This document shows, in pieces, positions 7,773 to 15,459 of a stretch of 32,185 nucleotides of DNA; position 1 is the stretch's first letter; the number at the start of each line of letters is the position of its first letter. A model generated the notes under the pieces. The model was not told the DNA's origin, made no database searches, and saw nothing but the letters and a program-made list of their open reading frames with translations. This stretch comes from Streptomyces triticirhizae (lineage in GTDB: Bacteria > Actinomycetota > Actinomycetes > Streptomycetales > Streptomycetaceae). The position numbers and the translations under genes are program-made. The stretch covers positions 1 to 32,185 of the forward strand of contig NZ_RFFJ01000053.1 of assembly GCF_003696235.1 (NCBI RefSeq). Direction: 5' to 3'.

Positions 7773-8798
7773 CTAGAAGTCCACCCGGGCCGCGACCGGC
7801 AGATGATCGCTTCCGGTCGCCGACAGCGTCCAGGAGGACACCGGCTCCAGGGAACGCACCAGGATCTGGTCGATTCTGGCCATCGGAAAGCTCGCCGGCC
7901 AGCTGAAGCCGAAGCCCGCCCCGGCCGCGCCCTGGGTGGAGCGCAGCTGCGAGGTGAGCGGGGCGAGGGCCCGGTCGTTCATGGTCCCGTTGAGGTCGCC
8001 GAGCAGCACCGCGTGGTCCACCCGCTCGGCGGCGATGGCCTCGCCGAGCAGCTCGGCCGAGCGGTCCCGCCGCTCGGCGGTGAACCCGGCCCTGAACTGC
8101 ACCCGCACCGAAGGGAGATGGGCGACGTAGACGGCGACGGGCCCGCGTTCGGCGTTGACCGTGCCGCGCAGCGCCCGCGTCCAGCCCATCCCGGTGTCGA
8201 CCGGCGCCACGTCGTCCAGCGGGTAGCGGCTCCACAGCCCGATGGTGCCCTCGACCGCGTGGTACGGGTAGGCGTCGGCCAGCTCTGCCTCGTAGGTGCG
8301 GAGCGCCCGCTGCGGCACCTCCTGGAGCGCGACCACGTCGGCGTCGCTCTCCGAGATCTGGCGGGCGGTGCCGGCGTGGTCGGCGTTGTCGGCGTCCACG
8401 TTGTGGCTGACCACCATCAACTCGCCCCCGCCGGCGGTCTTGTCCAGCAGCAGCCCGCCGAAGAGGTTGGTCCACACCAGCGCCGGCACCAGCAGCGCGA
8501 CCAGCGCCGTCGCCGAGCGGCGCAGCAGCGCGCAGCCGGCGAGCACCGGGACGGCCAGCCCGCACCACGGGAGGAACGTCTCCAGCAGGCTGCCGACGTT
8601 GCCGATCCGGTTGGGCAGTCGGGAGTGCAGGGTCAGCAGCAGCGCCAGCGCGAGGGCCAGGCCGGCCGGCCACAGGCCGCGCCGCCAGCGGCCGGTCCGG
8701 TCGCTCCAGCGCGGTGTCCTGGTCCCCGCCCCGTCGGCGCCGTTCGGCCCGTCGGCCGACGCTCCTCCGCGCGGCGTCGGGGTGTCCAGCTGTGCCAT
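7773..8798 (-). CDS. Membrane-anchored endonuclease/exonuclease/phosphatase-family protein (VanJ-like)
   Basis: 341 residues. The N-terminal 40 are polar, then three hydrophobic segments (about 43-58, 78-92, 97-117) anchor it. The outward-facing C-terminal EEP domain carries the usual catalytic signatures: N133 (SHNV), E160 (LQE), H227 (AHLP), D268/N270 (GDLN) and D331-H332 (SDHLP). The layout of three membrane passes plus an EEP domain is that of Streptomyces VanJ, proposed to act on lipid-linked cell-wall intermediates and able to give teicoplanin resistance. Being a true nuclease is less likely because of the membrane anchor. The ATG at 8798 gives a sensible N-terminus. It converges with tetR (28-bp gap). 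Confidence 0.82.
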   Translation of the reverse strand: MAQLDTPTPRGGASADGPNGADGAGTRTPRWSDRTGRWRRGLWPAGLALALALLLTLHSRLPNRIGNVGSLLETFLPWCGLAVPVLAGCALLRRSATALVALLVPALVWTNLFGGLLLDKTAGGGELMVVSHNVDADNADHAGTARQISESDADVVALQEVPQRALRTYEAELADAYPYHAVEGTIGLWSRYPLDDVAPVDTGMGWTRALRGTVNAERGPVAVYVAHLPSVRVQFRAGFTAERRDRSAELLGEAIAAERVDHAVLLGDLNGTMNDRALAPLTSQLRSTQGAAGAGFGFSWPASFPMARIDQILVRSLEPVSSWTLSATGSDHLPVAARVDF

Positions 8799-9065
8799 TC
8801 GCGCCCTCGCTGACCGATCGTGCCTTAGTCCGGGTCCTTGCCGCCGGGGTCGTCGCCGCCGGGTTGCCGCCGCTGTCCGGGCTCCGCGCACCCACCCGCG
8901 CGGGGCCTCGCAAGGGAGGACGGTCGAGGCGCGGCGCGGGGTTCCCGTTATATCAGCCGCGATCTTCACCCCCCACTTCCCGCCCGCGCCGGTCGGTGCG
9001 ATGCTGGAAGGAGTCCGGGGACGCCGCTTGAGGCGCTTCGAGATCACGAGAACAGGAGCAGCGTG

Positions 9066-9947
9066 ATGACGCAAGCCACTCCTGCCCAGGCGCCGTCCGC
9101 CACAGCGGAGCGCACAGGGCTCTACGGCGGCAAGAGCAGCCGCAGGATCACGGTCAGGGACATCGCGGCGGCCAAGCGGCGCGGCGAGCGGTGGCCCATG
9201 CTCACCGCCTACGACGCGATGACCGCCTCCGTCTTCGACGAGGCCGGCATCCCCGTGATGCTGGTGGGCGACTCGATGGGGAACACGGCCCTGGGGTACG
9301 ACTCCACGGTGCCGGTCACCCTGGAGGAGATGACGATGCTGGCGGCGGCCGTGGTGCGGGGCACCCGGCGGGCGCTGATCGTGGGGGACCTGCCGTTCGG
9401 CTCGTTCCAGGAGGGCCCGGTGCAGGCGCTGCGCAGCGCCACCCATCTGGTCAAGGAGGCCGGGGTCGGCGCGGTCAAGCTGGAGGGCGGCGAGCGTTCG
9501 GCCGACCAGATCAGGCTGCTGGTGGAGTCGGGCATCCCGGTGATGGCGCACGTGGGGCTGACCCCGCAGTCGGTCAACGCGTTCGGCGGCCACCCGGTGC
9601 AGGGCAGGGGCGACGAGGCGGCGGCGCAGCTGCTGCGGGACGCCAAGGCCGTGCAGGACGCGGGCGCGTTCGCCGTGGTGCTGGAGCTGGTGACGGCGGA
9701 GCTGGCCGCCGAGGTGACGCGCAGCCTCTACATCCCGACGGTCGGGATCGGCGCGGGGCCCGAGTGTGACGCGCAGGTGCTGGTCTGGACGGACATGGCG
9801 GGGATGACGGAGTGGCCGGGCGGCCGGCTGCCGCGCTTCGTCAAGCAGTACGGGCAGCTGCGGGCGGCGCTGGGCGACGCGGCCAGGGCGTTCGCCGAGG
9901 ACGTGGTCCAGGGCGCCTACCCGGCGGAGGAGCACAGCTTCCACTGA
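9066..9947 (+). CDS. panB: 3-methyl-2-oxobutanoate hydroxymethyltransferase (ketopantoate synthesis)
   Basis: Transfers a hydroxymethyl group from methylene-tetrahydrofolate to 2-oxoisovalerate, the first committed step of pantothenate/CoA synthesis. 293 residues, TIM-barrel. Metal/substrate residues D69 (VGDSMGN), D108 (VGDLPFGS) and E140 (VKLEGG) and the catalytic E207 (VLELV) are present, with MAHVGLTPQ and GIGAGPECDAQ as further family blocks. The N-terminal 20 residues are an Ala/Thr-rich extension common in actinomycetes. AGGAG at 9054-9058 stands 7 nt before the ATG at 9066; an adjoining GTG at 9063 is a minor alternative. The 267-bp upstream gap to the divergent VanJ-like gene shows no clear promoter; TTATAT near 8948 is the only candidate -10. 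Confidence 0.96.
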   Translation: MTQATPAQAPSATAERTGLYGGKSSRRITVRDIAAAKRRGERWPMLTAYDAMTASVFDEAGIPVMLVGDSMGNTALGYDSTVPVTLEEMTMLAAAVVRGTRRALIVGDLPFGSFQEGPVQALRSATHLVKEAGVGAVKLEGGERSADQIRLLVESGIPVMAHVGLTPQSVNAFGGHPVQGRGDEAAAQLLRDAKAVQDAGAFAVVLELVTAELAAEVTRSLYIPTVGIGAGPECDAQVLVWTDMAGMTEWPGGRLPRFVKQYGQLRAALGDAARAFAEDVVQGAYPAEEHSFH

Positions 9948-9961
9948 GACGGGCGGGGGCC

Positions 9962-9982
9962 GGGGCCGCCTCGGAAGGCCCC
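9962..9982. terminator. Terminator shared by panB and the small membrane gene
   Basis: GGGGCC (9962-9967) and GGCCCC (9977-9982) with a 9-nt loop fill the space between two convergent stop codons (panB at 9947, the minus-strand gene at 9983). Confidence 0.5.
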
Positions 9983-10180
9983 TCAGGTGGACTGGGACCT
10001 GGCCCGACGCGCGTAGTACCAGGCCATGTTGGAGGAGACCCCGGCCAGCAGGACCCAGATGATGCCGAACCAGTCGCCTCGGGCGAACGAGATCACGGCG
10101 GCCGCCACGGTCAGCAGGCAGAGCAGGAGCGCGTAGCGGCTGAGCCGGCGCGCCTGGGTGGCGGAGTTCGGGGCTGCCAT
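9983..10180 (-). CDS. Small membrane protein of unknown function (65 aa)
   Basis: Not recognised. A basic N-terminus (RRLSRYALLL) leads into two hydrophobic stretches at about residues 17-34 and 38-55, followed by a basic tail (YYARRARSQST): a two-pass membrane protein with both ends probably inside. The ATG at 10180 has GGAAGG 8-13 nt upstream; a longer frame upstream overlaps npdG and has no hydrophobic logic. It lies downstream of npdG in the same direction, but a strong hairpin separates them, so it is probably expressed on its own. Confidence 0.7.
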   Translation of the reverse strand: MAAPNSATQARRLSRYALLLCLLTVAAAVISFARGDWFGIIWVLLAGVSSNMAWYYARRARSQST

Positions 10181-10208
10181 GGACGGGCCTTCCGGGAGCG
10201 AGGTGCGA

Positions 10209-10239
10209 CGGTCGTGTCCGGTGGGCCCGGACACGACCG
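10209..10239 (-). terminator. Terminator of npdG
   Basis: A perfect 13-bp stem (10209-10221 with 10227-10239; core CGGTCGTGTCCGG) and a 5-nt loop, 18 bp beyond the npdG stop and before the next same-strand gene. It should insulate the small membrane gene from npdG transcription. Confidence 0.75.
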
Positions 10240-10257
10240 CCATTCTCCCCCGGCGGG

Positions 10258-10959
10258 TCAGATGTCGGTGAGGCGGATGCCGGCGTGTGCCCGGTAGCGG
10301 CGGTTGACGGCGATCAGGTTGGCGACCAGCGCCTCGACCTGGTGCGCGTTGCGCAGCCGGCCGGCGAAGACCCCGCGCATCCCGGGGATCAGCTGGGCGA
10401 TGGCCTGCACGGTGGCGCAGTCCTCGCGGTCCTCGCCGAGGACCATCACGTCGGTGTCGATCTTCTCCAGCTCCGGGTTCTGGAGGAGGACGGCCGAGAG
10501 GTGGTGGAACGCGGCGGTCACCCGGGATTCGGGCAGCAGGGCGGCGGCCTGCTCGGCGGCGCTGCCCTCCTCGGGGACGATCGGGTAGGCGCCGCGCTTG
10601 TCGAAGCCGAGCGGGTTGACGCAGTCCACGACGAGCTTGCCGGCCAACTCGGCGGTGAGCGCGGACAGGGTGCGGGCGTGCCCCTCCCAGGGAACGGCCA
10701 CGATCACCACGTCGGAACGGCGGGCGCACTCCGCGTTGTCGGCGCCCTCGACGCCGTGGCCGATCTCCTGGGCCGCCGCCTGGGCGCGTTCGGCGGCGCG
10801 GGAGCCGATGATCACCGTCTGACCGGCGCGGGCCAACCGGTAGGCGAGGCCCCGGCCCTGGTCGCCGGTGCCGCCGAGCACGCCGATCGTCAGATCGGAG
10901 ACGTCGGGCAGTTCCCAGGGGTCGCGGCGGGCTGGTGAGGAGTCGTCACGTGTGGTCAT
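10258..10959 (-). CDS. npdG: NADPH-dependent F420 reductase (F420H2:NADP+ oxidoreductase)
   Basis: Moves hydride between NADPH and the deazaflavin coenzyme F420, supplying reduced F420 to actinomycete reductases. 233 residues. The N-terminal Rossmann loop GVLGGTGDQG (26-35) is followed by GSRAAERAQAAA, VIVAVPWEGH and VVDCVNPLGFD, and the C-terminal half has AFHHLSAVLL, VMVLGE and GRLRNAHQVEALVANLI, all hallmark blocks of the family. The ATG at 10959 gives the expected short disordered leader ending in DPWELPDVS. CAGGAT lies 7 nt upstream of that ATG; it could be a -10 box of a leaderless transcript or a weak ribosome site. No other F420 gene is in the window. Confidence 0.93.
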   Translation of the reverse strand: MTTRDDSSPARRDPWELPDVSDLTIGVLGGTGDQGRGLAYRLARAGQTVIIGSRAAERAQAAAQEIGHGVEGADNAECARRSDVVIVAVPWEGHARTLSALTAELAGKLVVDCVNPLGFDKRGAYPIVPEEGSAAEQAAALLPESRVTAAFHHLSAVLLQNPELEKIDTDVMVLGEDREDCATVQAIAQLIPGMRGVFAGRLRNAHQVEALVANLIAVNRRYRAHAGIRLTDI

Positions 10960-11044
10960 ACGCTCGATCCTGCCACCGGCGGCCGCGTTTCCCTGGCGGA
11001 TGTCGCGTTGCTCACGCCCGGGAGACGCTTCGGCGGGCGGGTGT

Positions 11045-11317
11045 TCACCAGGGTCCTGGGTCGTCGCCCTCGGGTCGGCGGCCCCCGGGTCGGTTGGGGT
11101 CCGCGCGGTCGGGGTCGTCGTTCCAGCGGGGGTCCTGGCGCCAGCTGTCGTCGCGGTCCCTGGCGATCTCGATGGCGCGGGCCGCCTCCTCACGGCTGGC
11201 GTAGGGGCCCATCCGGTCCTTGGCGGGGCACTCCAGCCCCTCCTCGACCTTCCCGTGCCGCAGGCAGTAGTACCACTCGCCCGCCTTGCCGCTGGGCTTG
11301 CGCTTGAAGAGAGCCAT
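11045..11317 (-). CDS. Conserved small protein, divergent from map
   Basis: 90 residues, function not recognised. The N-terminal half is compact and conserved-looking ([20 protein letters not shown], then [19 protein letters not shown]), with C29, H32 and C41 that might bind a metal. A short helix ([17 protein letters not shown]) follows, then a low-complexity Asp/Pro/Arg tail. The ATG at 11317 has AAGGA about 4-5 nt upstream. The start lies 34 bp from the divergent map start, so the promoters must overlap. No signal peptide or membrane segment. Confidence 0.75.
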   Translation of the reverse strand: MALFKRKPSGKAGEWYYCLRHGKVEEGLECPAKDRMGPYASREEAARAIEIARDRDDSWRQDPRWNDDPDRADPNRPGGRRPEGDDPGPW

Positions 11318-11338
11318 GTTCCTTATCCTGCCCGCCCG

Positions 11339-11351
11339 TAGACTCGGACGC
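11339..11351 (+). promoter_or_regulatory. -10 box for a leaderless map transcript
   Basis: TAGACT at 11339-11344 followed by 7 nt and the ATG at 11352; no Shine-Dalgarno sequence. Same geometry as upstream of nadE and lysR. Confidence 0.5.
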
Positions 11352-12218
11352 ATGTCTGGCCAGTCACTTCTTCAGCCCGGCAGGATCTCGCCTCGGCGCT
11401 CCGTGCCCTCCGCCATTCCCCGTCCCGCGTACGTGGGTCAGGCGGGCCCGGCCCGTTACACCGGGTCCGACGTGCAGGACGCGGAGACCATCGAGCGGAT
11501 GCGGGTGGCGGGCCGGATCGCGGCGCGGGCGCTGGCCGAGACCGCTCGGCACATCGAACCCGGCGTCACCACCGACGCGTTGGACGCGGTGGCGCACGCC
11601 TTCCTCTGCGACCACGGCGCCTACCCGTCGACGCTGGGGTACCGGGGGTTTCCCAAGTCGCTGTGCACCTCGGTGAACGAGGTGATCTGCCACGGCATCC
11701 CGGACTCGACGGTGCTGGCCGAGGGCGACATCGTCAACCTGGACATCACGGCCTTCGTCGGCGGGGTGCACGGGGACACCAACGCGACGTATCCGGTGGG
11801 CGGCCCCGAGGCGCTGGACGAGGAGTCGCGACTGCTGGTGGAGCGGACGCGGGAGGCGCTGGACCGGGCGATCCGCGCGGTGCGCCCGGGGCGGCGGATC
11901 AATGTGATCGGCCGGGTGATCGAGTCCTATGCGAAACGTTTCGGCTATGGCGTGGTGCGCGACTTCACCGGGCATGGCGTGCACACGGCCTTTCACTCCG
12001 GCCTGATCGTGCCGCACTTCGACGACCCGGGCGCGGACACGGTGCTGCTGCCGGGGATGACGTTCACCATCGAGCCGATGCTCAACCTGGGCACGCATGA
12101 GTGGGAGATGTGGGCGGACGAGTGGACCGTGGTGACCAAGGACCGTAAGCGTTCGGCCCAGTTCGAGCACACCCTGGTCGTCACGGAGGGCGGGGCCGAG
12201 GTGCTGACGCTGCCCTGA
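11352..12218 (+). CDS. map: Type I methionine aminopeptidase (MetAP1c form)
   Basis: Removes the initiator methionine from new proteins. 288 residues, pita-bread fold. The five metal ligands are visible: D131 (NLDITAF), D142 (HGDTNAT), H208 (GHGVH), E241 (TIEPML) and E272 (QFEHTL). H114 (ICHGIPDS) is the substrate-binding His. The first 40 residues form a proline-containing extension ([18 protein letters not shown]) closely like that of Mycobacterium tuberculosis MetAP1c, thought to dock on the ribosome. The ATG at 11352 retains this extension; the frame further upstream overlaps the divergent small gene and is not used. Confidence 0.96.
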   Translation: MSGQSLLQPGRISPRRSVPSAIPRPAYVGQAGPARYTGSDVQDAETIERMRVAGRIAARALAETARHIEPGVTTDALDAVAHAFLCDHGAYPSTLGYRGFPKSLCTSVNEVICHGIPDSTVLAEGDIVNLDITAFVGGVHGDTNATYPVGGPEALDEESRLLVERTREALDRAIRAVRPGRRINVIGRVIESYAKRFGYGVVRDFTGHGVHTAFHSGLIVPHFDDPGADTVLLPGMTFTIEPMLNLGTHEWEMWADEWTVVTKDRKRSAQFEHTLVVTEGGAEVLTLP

Positions 12219-12220
12219 GC

Positions 12221-12244
12221 GCGCCCGCGCGGGTGCGCGGTTTT
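12221..12244 (+). terminator. Rho-independent terminator of map
   Basis: A GC-only hairpin (12221-12238, with one bulged T) followed by GG and TTTT at 12241-12244, starting 3 nt after the map stop. Confidence 0.65.
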
Positions 12245-12267
12245 ACCGACGGGCTGTCGGCAAGTTC

Positions 12268-12297
12268 TTGACTTAGGTAAGCCTAAGTAGACAGTAT
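12268..12297 (+). promoter_or_regulatory. Heme oxygenase promoter with embedded iron box (DmdR/IdeR/DtxR type)
   Basis: TTGACT at 12268-12273 is a good -35; CAGTAT at 12292-12297 is a usable -10 (18-bp spacer). Inside lies ACTTAGG-TAAG-CCTAAGT (12271-12288), a 7-bp-arm palindrome matching the DtxR/IdeR box TTAGGTTAGCCTAACCTAA at 14 of 19 positions. A Fe2+-loaded repressor would cover both hexamers, so the gene should be silent in iron-rich cells. Confidence 0.8.
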
Positions 12298-12352
12298 GGC
12301 GGAGCGCGACGTTCCGCCGCGCCCCGTCGCCCTGAGGCCCTGGAGGTCACGC

Positions 12353-13015
12353 GTGACCGTTCTCGACGCCACCCCCGCCCCGTTCTCCACCCTGATCCGC
12401 CAGGCCTCGCACGCCCAGCACGAGGCGGCCCACGACTCCACCTTCATGGACGACCTGCTGGGCGGCCGGCTGGGGATCGCCGCCTTCCGCCGGTACACGG
12501 AGCAACTCTGGTTCGTCTACCGGGCGTTGGAGGAGGGCGCCGAGCGGCTCGCCGCCGACCCGGTGGCCGGGCCCTTCCTGCGGCCCGAGCTGTTCCGCGT
12601 TCCCGCGCTGGAGCGCGACCTCGACCATCTGCACGGCGGCGCCGACTGGCGCGCCACCGTCCATGCGCTGCCCACCACCGAGCGGTACGCGGCGCGGGTG
12701 CGCGAGGTGGCCGAGACCTGGCCGGGCGGCTATGTCGCCCACCACTACACGCGCTACCTCGGCGACCTCTCCGGCGGCCAGGTGGTGCGCGGCGTCGCCG
12801 AGAAGACCTGGGGGCTTGAGCGCAGGGGCGACGGCGTGCGGTTCTACGTCTTCGACGAGGTCCCCAACCCGGCGGCCTTCAAGCGGGAGTACCGGGCGGC
12901 GCTGGACGCGATAGCCGTGGACGAGGCCGAGCGGGAGCGCGTGGTGGGCGAGTGCCGGCTGGCGTTCGGGCTGAACATCGCGCTGCTGGCCGAGCTGGAC
13001 GCCGTCGCCCGCTGA
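12353..13015 (+). CDS. Heme oxygenase (biliverdin-producing, HmuO-like)
   Basis: Cleaves heme with O2 and electrons to biliverdin, CO and Fe2+, to obtain iron from heme. 220 residues, all-helical. The proximal ligand is most likely H23 in AQHEAAHDSTFMDDLL, which aligns with HmuO His20. The distal helix motif GDLSGGQ is at 137-143, with D138 as the catalytic aspartate. The GTG at 12353 is chosen because GGAGGT (12342-12347) stands 5 nt upstream. An in-frame ATG at 12296 falls in the -10 region and would add 19 unrelated residues. No heme-uptake genes are adjacent. Confidence 0.93.
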   Translation: MTVLDATPAPFSTLIRQASHAQHEAAHDSTFMDDLLGGRLGIAAFRRYTEQLWFVYRALEEGAERLAADPVAGPFLRPELFRVPALERDLDHLHGGADWRATVHALPTTERYAARVREVAETWPGGYVAHHYTRYLGDLSGGQVVRGVAEKTWGLERRGDGVRFYVFDEVPNPAAFKREYRAALDAIAVDEAERERVVGECRLAFGLNIALLAELDAVAR

Positions 13016-13028
13016 GGCCCGACCCGGG

Positions 13029-13078
13029 GGTGCCGCCCCGGAAGCGGCACCGTTCCGCGCGGTGCGCCACCGCGCGGA
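13029..13078 (+). terminator. Tandem hairpin terminator after heme oxygenase
   Basis: Two hairpins in series. GGTGCCGC (13029-13036) pairs with GCGGCACC (13044-13051). TCCGCGCGGTG (13054-13064) pairs perfectly with CACCGCGCGGA (13068-13078) over a 3-nt loop. They isolate the sugar operon from heme oxygenase transcription. Confidence 0.65.
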
Positions 13079-13103
13079 GACCTTTCCGGTGAATATTTCC
13101 GAT

Positions 13104-13120
13104 AAGCGCGTTTTTAGCTT
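13104..13120 (+). promoter_or_regulatory. Putative promoter/operator of the sugar ABC operon
   Basis: In an A/T-rich patch, TAGCTT at 13115-13120 fits a -10 box. Just before it AAGCGCGTTT (13104-13113) is an 8/10 palindrome around a central GC, loosely like a LacI-family operator. No convincing -35. Transcription would start near 13127, past an in-frame GTG at 13124. Confidence 0.3.
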
Positions 13121-13186
13121 GGTGTGTGCTGGAGGACACGGGACTCTGAGGCCCTTGGAACGCGGGGTCTTCTGAGGGAGCACGTC

Positions 13187-14503
13187 CTGAGTACGTCGAT
13201 CGGCAGCAGCGCAAGGGCGTTCTGGGCCGTGTCCGTTCTACTGGCCACCACCGCCTGTGGATCGGCCGGTGCCGACGCGGCATCGGTCGATCCCCGGAGG
13301 GTCGGTCCGGCCAGCGGCGACATCACCTGGTATGCCATCAACTTCGGACCAGAGGGCTTTCCCGAGCAGCTGATCGCGGCCTTCGAGAAGGCCCATCCCG
13401 AGATCAACGTCGACTTCCAGCCGGCGCCCAACAACACCGACACCATGCGAGCGACGCTCACCACCGAGATCACCGGCGGCTCGGACGCGATCGACGTCTA
13501 CAACGGGGACCTCGTCTGGCCCGCGCAGTTCGGCGACGCGCAGCTGGCGATGCCGCTGGACGAGCACCTGCCCGACGACTTCTGGGACCGCTACCCGGAG
13601 GAACGCTCCCGGCTCACCGAGTACGGCGACACCCATCTGGCGGCGCCGCTCTATGTGGACTCCGGCTTCCTCTACTACCGCAAGGACCTGCTGGAGAAGC
13701 ACGACCTGCCGGTCCCCGACACCTGGCAGGAGCTGGCCGAGACGGCGAAGCTCCTCCAGGACGAGGGCGAGGTCGACTACGGCTATGTCGGGCAGTGGGC
13801 CAACTACGAGGGTCTGACGGTCAACTGGACCGAACTGTCCGCCGCCGCCGGCGGCCGCAGCGTTTCGGAGGACGACTCCGAGGCCGCCATCGACTCCCCC
13901 GAGAACCGCGAGGCGCTGGACTTCATGCGGCAGCTGTTGGACAGCGGCGTCGTGCCCTCCGCCTCCACCAGCTTCCAGGAGCAGCAGTCGCTCCAGACGT
14001 TCGTGGAGGGCGAGGCCGCCTTCCACCGCAACTGGTCGCACGGCTGGGGCATGGCCAACGACCCGCTGGCCTCGCAGATCGTGGACAGGGTCGGCGTGAT
14101 GCCGCTGCCCGGCTTCGAGGGCGGCGAGGAGGTCGGGCCCTCGGCTGCCGGCGGCTGGAACCTGATGGTCAACCCGCACAGCAAGCGGATCGGCGCCTCG
14201 CTCGTCTTCATGGACTGGATGACCGGCCCCGAGGCCCAGCGGATGATGGCGCAGAACTCGGTCCTGCCGGCCAACGAAGAGGTTCTCCACGACGAGGAGT
14301 TGCAGCGGGAGAACCCCGTGCTCGAGGTCGCCGCCGACCTGGACATCGTCGCCCGGCCCGCGCACACCCCGCGCTACCCGCAGATCAGCCACGGCATCTA
14401 CACCAACATCAACGGCTCCCTGGCCGGCTCCGGTTCCACCGCGAGCGCGCTGCGGGCGGCGGCGGCCGACATCCAACGCGCACTGGAGGACCGGGCCCTA
14501 TGA
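13187..14503 (+). CDS. Sugar ABC transporter substrate-binding lipoprotein (CUT1, MalE-like)
   Basis: Captures an oligosaccharide (probably an alpha-glucoside) outside the membrane and delivers it to the two permeases that follow. About 438 residues; a lipoprotein signal peptide ends at C24 (LLATTAC, a slightly unusual lipobox). ITWYAINFGPEG, YVDSGFLYYRKDLL, WQELAETAK and GGWNLMVNPHSKRIGASLVFMDWM are blocks of solute-binding family 1. No ATG/GTG/TTG start has a ribosome site. The best start is the CTG at 13187, 6 nt after GAGGGAG (13174-13180). An in-frame GTG at 13124 would add 21 residues but has no ribosome site and lies in the likely promoter. Its stop overlaps the next ATG (ATGA). Family certain, start uncertain, substrate inferred from the downstream glucosidase. 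Confidence 0.88.
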   Translation: MSTSIGSSARAFWAVSVLLATTACGSAGADAASVDPRRVGPASGDITWYAINFGPEGFPEQLIAAFEKAHPEINVDFQPAPNNTDTMRATLTTEITGGSDAIDVYNGDLVWPAQFGDAQLAMPLDEHLPDDFWDRYPEERSRLTEYGDTHLAAPLYVDSGFLYYRKDLLEKHDLPVPDTWQELAETAKLLQDEGEVDYGYVGQWANYEGLTVNWTELSAAAGGRSVSEDDSEAAIDSPENREALDFMRQLLDSGVVPSASTSFQEQQSLQTFVEGEAAFHRNWSHGWGMANDPLASQIVDRVGVMPLPGFEGGEEVGPSAAGGWNLMVNPHSKRIGASLVFMDWMTGPEAQRMMAQNSVLPANEEVLHDEELQRENPVLEVAADLDIVARPAHTPRYPQISHGIYTNINGSLAGSGSTASALRAAAADIQRALEDRAL

Positions 14504-15459
14504 GCGGAGCCACAGCGCGGACCGAGCCCCGGCGGGCGACGGCCCAGGAGTCCGACGGGCGTTCCAGCCTGGACCGGAAGTTCGCGCGCCTGGGGTGGGG
14601 CTTCGCCACGCCGGCGCTGCTGGTGGTGCTCGCCATCACCCTCTTCCCCATCGCCTTCTCGGTGGCGATGAGCCTGAGCCATGTGACGGTCTCCGCCGAC
14701 GGGTTCCAGCTCTCCGGCACCACCGGCGAGCACTACGAGCTGCTGCTGAGGTCCGACCGCTGGCGCCACGCGCTGGTCTTCACCGTGCTCTACACCATCG
14801 GCACGGTGGTCGCCGAGCTGGTGCTGGGCACCCTGATCGCCCTCGTACTGGAGCAGCTCTCCGGCGGCCGGGGCTGGATGATGGCGCTGCTGCTGCTGCC
14901 CTGGGCCATGATCACGGTGGTCTCGGCCCAGCTGTGGGCGTACATGTACAACGGCGTCTACGGGGTGCTCACCGCGCTGACCGAGGCGCTGACCGGCACG
15001 CCGTTCCAGTTCCTTGGCACGCCCACGCCGGCGGTGCTCTCGATGGCGGCGGCCGACGTGTGGAAGACCACTCCGTTTGTGGCGATCATCGTGTTGGCGG
15101 GGCTGATGATGCTGCCCAGCGACGTGGTGGAGGCGGCCCGGGTGGACGGGGCCAACGCGTGGACCGCGTTCTGGAAGGTCCGACTCCCGCTGCTGCGGCC
15201 GGCGTTGGTGATCGCGGTGCTGTTCCGCATCCTCCAGGCCTTCGGCATCTTCGACCTGCCCTTCGTGCTCACCGGCGGCGGCCCGGGCGACGCCACCGAG
15301 TCGTTGGCGCTGCTGGGCTGGCAGGTGATGTTCACCAACCTGGACTTCGGCCCCGGCGCCGCCGTGGCGGCCAGCACGGCGGCGCTGGTGCTGGTGGGCT
15401 GTCTGATCTTCCTGCGGGCCTTCAAGGCCCGGGTGGGCGACGAGGAGACGCAGGCATGA
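14500..15459 (+). CDS. Sugar ABC transporter permease 1 (MalF-like)
   Basis: 319 residues. A polar N-terminus (1-30) is followed by six hydrophobic segments starting at about 33, 92, 127, 180, 233 and 283. The cytoplasmic EAA loop that contacts the ATPase is at 211-231 (EAARVDGANAWTAFWKV). GGPGDATESLALLGWQ is typical of MalF/UgpA-type permeases. Translationally coupled at both ends: ATGA overlap with the binding protein gene and with permease 2. Confidence 0.93.
   Translation: MSGATARTEPRRATAQESDGRSSLDRKFARLGWGFATPALLVVLAITLFPIAFSVAMSLSHVTVSADGFQLSGTTGEHYELLLRSDRWRHALVFTVLYTIGTVVAELVLGTLIALVLEQLSGGRGWMMALLLLPWAMITVVSAQLWAYMYNGVYGVLTALTEALTGTPFQFLGTPTPAVLSMAAADVWKTTPFVAIIVLAGLMMLPSDVVEAARVDGANAWTAFWKVRLPLLRPALVIAVLFRILQAFGIFDLPFVLTGGGPGDATESLALLGWQVMFTNLDFGPGAAVAASTAALVLVGCLIFLRAFKARVGDEETQA

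Noticed and set aside
13124..13186. GTG start at 13124 for the sugar-binding lipoprotein
   Set aside because: No ribosome site, lies next to the likely -10 box, and puts 21 polar residues before the signal peptide; CTG at 13187 has a good ribosome site.
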